The position numbers and the translations under genes are program-made. This document shows, piece by piece, positions 6,301 through 8,403 of a stretch of 8,403 bases of DNA (position 1 is its first letter; every line of letters begins with the position of its first letter). The stretch is from Candidatus Omnitrophota bacterium (GTDB lineage: Bacteria; Omnitrophota; Gorgyraeia; JABMQH01), in NCBI GenBank assembly GCA_026387595.1, contig JAPLLL010000145.1, positions 369-8,771 of the forward strand, given 5' to 3'. Under the pieces are notes generated by a model, which saw nothing but the letters and a program-made list of their open reading frames with translations, searched no databases and had not been told where the DNA came from.

Positions 6301-6995
6301 CCTTTCTCCAACATCCTGCCTACGTTCGAAAGAACCGTGTCCGGATCATCTAACTCCGGGTCAATGGCGCTTGCAACGCGCGCAAGATCTGGCACATCCG
6401 CTATGTTAATGCGCCTTCCTGCTGGTAGTTTTTCCAGCATGTTCTCGATATCCATGAATGCAGTAGCCGCCTGCTGGCCATGGCTTACAGCCATCTGCCA
6501 CAATGCCGCGTAACTGTCTTCATCCGCAGGATAATCCCGGTGGCTTTTCAAAAACTCCTTTATAAGGTAAGCGTAGCTTACCAGATTGCCCGCAAGATTA
6601 TCGGTAACATACATAACGCCGAGCATGGTAAGCCTGAATTTCGGTTCGGCCAGCCCTATACTTTCTTGAAGAAAGCCATATTGACATAATTTCCTGAATG
6701 CAACCTGCTCCGCATCATAATTTGCTTTGCGTTGGGTGCGCCTGGCGTTCCAATAGTCCTGGAAGTCGATCCATCCGTGTGTTGCCTCTTCAAACAATTC
6801 CTTGTTCGAAGAAAACTCAACAAGCGGTAAGCTCCACGCCGGCCGGCGCTTTACATCTATACGGGTCCGTTTCTTTTCTTTGGCTGCAACCGGCCGCAAT
6901 ACTGAAAGATCCTGAAATGACAGGGCATTGCTCGTAAATAAAAAAGACCACGCAGTGATGATAATAATCATCACATAGAATGGCCTTTTAGTCAT
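3390..6995 (-). CDS. Large signal-bearing protein with two LRPVAA motifs, 'FLxPL' helical repeats and a degenerate methyltransferase-like domain
   Basis: This 1201-residue protein is of unknown function. Residues 1-24 are a likely Sec signal (MTKRP, hydrophobic core, SNA), then LRPVAA at 33-38. About 95-150 looks helical and winged-helix-like (weak). At 242-502 a helical region repeats a FLxPL-type motif (starts 242, 321, 362, 405, 442, 497; roughly 40-residue period), suggesting a HEAT-like solenoid. A second LRPVAA at 587-592 opens a new half with a beta-rich part. An Ala-rich helix (782-809) leads to a class I methyltransferase-like fold: LLNIGIGSK (852-860), DIVGLSPE (885-892), GTAQNIP (904-910), SFDTAVS (915-921) and RVLKDGGIFFAS (954-965). 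The motif I acidic residue is Asn, its last glycine is Lys, and the beta-2 acidic residue is missing, so SAM binding is doubtful. The C-terminal 200 residues are helical. ATG 7019 is an in-frame alternative start. Neither start has a Shine-Dalgarno site. Confidence 0.85.
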   Translation of the reverse strand: MTKRPFYVMIIIITAWSFLFTSNALSFQDLSVLRPVAAKEKKRTRIDVKRRPAWSLPLVEFSSNKELFEEATHGWIDFQDYWNARRTQRKANYDAEQVAFRKLCQYGFLQESIGLAEPKFRLTMLGVMYVTDNLAGNLVSYAYLIKEFLKSHRDYPADEDSYAALWQMAVSHGQQAATAFMDIENMLEKLPAGRRINIADVPDLARVASAIDPELDDPDTVLSNVGRMLEKGYIGRQDVAAFLIPISRELYETHAIAISGIADMFAAPTRPEKARVKEIVELLISRGTPNTGKLIKVAGRLMRHGAKVKDNKGKEVGIEELFLPLLEANSSFDNVVTTDLNQLLVRFKDKGGSINKDRFTDFMEPFIQASGYAAPGMCAALGELFASEARPDAETRWTETDIKKYIYPSVKATEGSTSWRILSLIDFAVLDGVIKKDEINRFLLPLVRMLGKDAPDILSLSGDPGVFILSDRFREFVEAERARQNGLPDNTVIQHGLLLPLLEETLANPDIQGSLRARLEKLKETVPVSEEEIADLIRGLFDNDLLASQKAQIVRKLAKTTNERAHAALRAAGFEPKLNEAALMSILRPVAAIERQAGKKFDAGNALLYRDSAIIITKIKDGYVYYIEQRPDGRYASGSRMRVEVFPVPESVRVVKPDEEVVSADTAMLLTGRSEKREKGPGALTQYFGEAWNRESVKMGAAFVNTIVDKEGRILYFSNVNIQDLEHDPAGRAILERIRRNELFEVNIQFKVIPFELNAAYSIYELIYIEKEVPLKAVQAVAAAAARASAEYERRAAASVREKAKKAAGWFKAGSPESDHGIVFMLMLQKLCANPDVAKLFPAPEQILSSSLLNIGIGSKAVVNAVIMGVSRPNLGTELKEHGADIVGLSPEVESSPALGYISGTAQNIPRSADSFDTAVSIGLFDEDYFDEVIKEGGTSYMQFCDDSAKEIKRVLKDGGIFFASTNSYSLEFVAVFRANGFEVYRIGQSEFAMINRKGAALQTAETARIRQYAMLLTGWAAMAETDRTQFAAGPKWNDDDAMLGKEGVTFTPAAYLYFHDKIMAALNQEDATRKPLYGALDRICLEAALGIAGITEAEDLAFIRSIYGFYDDAPDMLDAKERNAEAFYALSGDKAQHRIAVLKRLSDAYGRIFKRLNETGQGHPWEGHWNSAAPHHTLNFLELREVIQRQKSTQAALSSI

Positions 6996-7043
6996 AAATC
7001 CGGATCGGGCACGTATCATCTTAGTATTGTTATGATTAAACTC

Positions 7044-7064
7044 TATATGCGAGTATAGCATATA
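7044..7064. repeat. Inverted repeat centred on the -10 box of the large minus-strand gene
   Basis: TATATGC (7044-7050) and GCATATA (7058-7064) are perfect 7-bp arms around a 7-bp spacer that holds the TATACT -10 hexamer (7052-7057). Most of it lies upstream of the predicted start of transcription, so it would act as DNA (an operator) and not as an mRNA hairpin. Confidence 0.45.
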
Positions 7065-7079
7065 AAATCTATCTTTCAA
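7052..7079 (-). promoter_or_regulatory. Sigma-70-like promoter of the large LRPVAA protein gene
   Basis: On the minus strand, TTGAAA (7074-7079) and TATACT (7052-7057) are separated by 16 bp, identical in hexamers and spacing to the kinase promoter. Transcription would start near 7045, giving a leader of about 26 nt to ATG 7019 or 50 nt to ATG 6995. The promoter position rules out starts upstream of about 7045 even though the reading frame stays open to 7223. Confidence 0.65.
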
Positions 7080-7085
7080 AATAAA

Positions 7086-7110
7086 ATTGCTACCTTTTTT
7101 AAATACTAAC
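7086..7110 (-). promoter_or_regulatory. Upstream activator-like element, second copy
   Basis: GTTAGTATTTAAAAAAG (7094-7110, minus strand) is identical to the element upstream of the kinase promoter and lies the same 15 bp from its -35 box. The second half-site, 16 bp downstream, is degenerate here (GTAGCAAT in place of TTAGTATT). It also lies about 22 bp upstream of the -35 box of the divergent PpiD-like gene, so one bound protein could touch both promoters. Confidence 0.6.
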
Positions 7111-7132
7111 ACCGGGCTATTATTTTTTGTTG

Positions 7133-7161
7133 TTGTAAAATAGGTATACGTGACGTATAAT
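7133..7161 (+). promoter_or_regulatory. Sigma-70-like promoter of the PpiD-like gene
   Basis: TTGTAA (7133-7138) and a perfect TATAAT (7156-7161) are separated by 17 bp. Transcription would begin near 7168, giving a leader of about 92 nt before ATG 7260. Confidence 0.7.
7145..7159. repeat. Palindrome within the PpiD-like gene promoter
   Basis: TATACGTGACGTATA is a perfect palindrome with 7-bp arms around one central base. It fills the -35/-10 spacer and runs into the TATAAT box. This is a classic position for a dimeric repressor's operator. The bound protein is unknown. Confidence 0.5.
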
Positions 7162-7175
7162 AGCACAAAATATAG

Positions 7176-7248
7176 GCCCCTCGTCATGCATGAAAAATTT
7201 AATGACTCGGGGCGATTTTTCACAAATATAATCGCTATATAAAAATCG
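7176..7248 (+). promoter_or_regulatory. Structured 5' leader of the PpiD-like gene with competing stems
   Basis: Three pairings can be drawn in the predicted leader. (a) GCCCC at 7176-7180 pairs with GGGGC (7209-7213), and GTCAT at 7183-7187 pairs with ATGAC (7202-7206), forming one stem with a 2x2 internal loop. (b) GCGATT (7212-7217) pairs with AATCGC (7230-7235). (c) CGATTTTT (7213-7220) pairs with AAAAATCG (7241-7248), whose last base is the first G of the Shine-Dalgarno GGAG. Stems b and c exclude each other, and c partly hides the ribosome site. It matches no riboswitch class I recognise. Confidence 0.35.
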
Positions 7249-7251
7249 GAG
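7248..7251 (+). promoter_or_regulatory. Shine-Dalgarno site of the PpiD-like gene
   Basis: GGAG ends 8 nt before ATG 7260 and supports that start. Confidence 0.7.
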
Positions 7252-7259
7252 AATATATT

Positions 7260-8403
7260 ATGCTAAAACAATTGCGGCAGAAAAAAACAATGAAGCGCCT
7301 GTTGTGGGCGCTTGCGATATTGATCATTCCCCCGTTTGTGTTCTGGGGAGGCGGAAGCGCGCTTCGCTCAAAACAGAAAGGGCCGGATTGCGCCGGCATG
7401 ATATTCGGCAAAAAGATCTCTTTTGAAACGTATAGTCAGGCGTGGCAGGAAGCAAAGGATCAGGCCCTGCTTATGTACGGCTCAAAACTGGAAGAAATGG
7501 CCGATTCGCTTAACCTGGAACAGCAGACCTGGGAGCGGCTGATCCTGCTTGAAGAGGCCAAGAAAAAAAGAATACGCGTCACGGATGCAGAGGTTATAGG
7601 CACCATAGAAGGTTTCCCCTTTCTGCAATCCAGGGGTAAATTTGATAAAAGGGCGTATGAGATGGTCTTGCAGCAGGTATTCAGGACCGACCCGCGGCAG
7701 TTTGAGGAAGGCGCGCGTAATTCTATTAAGATGTTTAAGCTGCGCGATTCTATATTAAGCGTCATAAGCATATCCGATGACGAGGTAAAAGAAGCGTACA
7801 AAAACGAAAATGAAAAGTCAAAGATAGCCTATATCCTGGTCTCGCCGGCAGAATTTAAAGACAGCGTGACCGTTACCCCTGAAGATCTAAAAAAATATTA
7901 CGACGACAATTCGGAGTCGTTCCGGGTCCCGGACCAGGTAAACGCGGAATATCTCGGATTTGAATTCACAAATGACGCTGAAAAAGAAAAAGCGCTTGTG
8001 TTAGCCGAAAAAATGGACTATGCCCTGGCCGATAAGACAAAATCATTTGAGGATGCTGCCAAAGAAAACTCCGTGCCTATAAAGGAAACCGGATTTTTCG
8101 CGGCCAGCGGCCCGATCCCCCAGATAGGCTGGCTACCCGAGCTCCAGAAGATCGCGTTTGGCCTGCCTGTGGGCGGGCGAAGCAGCCTTATAAAATCAAA
8201 GGCCGGGCTTGCCAAGGGTTTTTACATCATACGAATAAAGGAAAAGAAACCATCTTACATTCCGGGTTTTGAAGAGGTTAAGACGGATATAGAGAGCGTG
8301 CTTAAGGAAGAAAGGGCGGGCGGCATTGCGCAGGAAGCAGCTGAAAAGCTGTATAAAGAAATAGCCGGTGCCATGAAAGCGGATAATTTAAAATTCGCAG
8401 ATG
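7260..8403 (+). CDS. PpiD/SurA-type membrane-anchored periplasmic chaperone (peptidyl-prolyl isomerase-like), partial
   Basis: The first 381 codons are present; the gene runs off the right edge. The layout is that of PpiD, an inner-membrane-anchored chaperone that meets proteins leaving the Sec channel. A short basic N-terminus is followed by one membrane helix (about 13-30). Then come a SurA_N-like helical domain (45-185, with the family's GKFDKRAYEMVLQQ at 126-139) and a linker with YYDDNSESFRVPDQV (213-227), close to PpiD's YYDDNKAQF stretch. A parvulin-like domain covers about 228-330, ending GFYIIRIKEKK. That domain looks degenerate: the conserved parvulin histidine near its first strand appears replaced (NAEYL at 228-232), so isomerase activity is doubtful, as in E. 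coli PpiD. The start is supported by GGAG. The gene is divergent from the LRPVAA protein gene. The family call is firm; PpiD versus a generic SurA-like protein is less so. Confidence 0.87.
   Translation, partial: MLKQLRQKKTMKRLLWALAILIIPPFVFWGGGSALRSKQKGPDCAGMIFGKKISFETYSQAWQEAKDQALLMYGSKLEEMADSLNLEQQTWERLILLEEAKKKRIRVTDAEVIGTIEGFPFLQSRGKFDKRAYEMVLQQVFRTDPRQFEEGARNSIKMFKLRDSILSVISISDDEVKEAYKNENEKSKIAYILVSPAEFKDSVTVTPEDLKKYYDDNSESFRVPDQVNAEYLGFEFTNDAEKEKALVLAEKMDYALADKTKSFEDAAKENSVPIKETGFFAASGPIPQIGWLPELQKIAFGLPVGGRSSLIKSKAGLAKGFYIIRIKEKKPSYIPGFEEVKTDIESVLKEERAGGIAQEAAEKLYKEIAGAMKADNLKFAD

Noticed and set aside
3411..6937. Many plus-strand open frames opposite the large LRPVAA gene
   Set aside because: They are antisense shadows with compositionally biased, motif-free translations, while the minus frame is open throughout with recognisable domains.
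6996..7223. N-terminal extension of the large minus-strand protein up to an ATG at 7223
   Set aside because: The frame is open, but this stretch contains the shared promoter and its upstream element, is very AT-rich, and would bury the clear signal peptide about 80 residues inside the protein.

Overview
The window looks like chromosomal DNA from an uncultivated Gram-negative-type bacterium. My best guess is the Omnitrophota (Candidatus Omnitrophica). The clue is a short 'LRPxxA' motif just after a Sec-type signal sequence in two large proteins, a pattern I recall from predicted proteins of that phylum. No ribosomal gene is present to confirm it. Coding density is high. Both large proteins use mixed, roughly 50% GC codons, whereas the small transposase gene and the intergenic regions are visibly AT-rich.

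Layout. (1) Positions 1-2572, minus strand: the N-terminal 857 codons of a Ser/Thr protein kinase. It has a signal-like N-terminus, an LRPLPA motif, a complete catalytic core, a transmembrane segment and a beta-rich C-terminal part that runs off the left edge. (2) Positions 2573-2677: the kinase promoter. (3) Positions 2678-3380: a mobile unit with a RAYT-type (REP-associated) HUH tyrosine transposase gene between two near-identical 37-bp palindromic repeats. (4) Positions 3390-6995, minus strand: a 1201-residue protein with a signal-like N-terminus, an LRPVAA motif, a helical region with repeated 'FLxPL' motifs, a second internal LRPVAA motif, and a degenerate class I methyltransferase-like domain. 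(5) Positions 6996-7259: a divergent intergenic region with back-to-back promoters. (6) Position 7260 to the right edge, plus strand: the first 381 codons of a membrane-anchored PpiD/SurA-type periplasmic chaperone.

How they fit together. The kinase and the methyltransferase-like gene have nearly superimposable promoters. Each has a 17-bp GTTAGTATTTAAAAAAG element, then exactly 15 bp, then a TTGAAA -35 box, then exactly 16 bp, then a TATACT -10 box. Both genes lack a clear Shine-Dalgarno site, and both encode a signal-like N-terminus followed by LRPxxA. This suggests a shared regulon of envelope-targeted proteins built from folds that normally work in the cytoplasm (kinase, methyltransferase). 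This is the most unusual content of the window. The PpiD-like chaperone reads away from the second of these genes and would act on exported proteins, so a shared envelope theme is plausible but inferred. The transposase unit appears to be a later arrival. It lies upstream of the kinase promoter without disrupting it and abuts the end of the methyltransferase-like gene.
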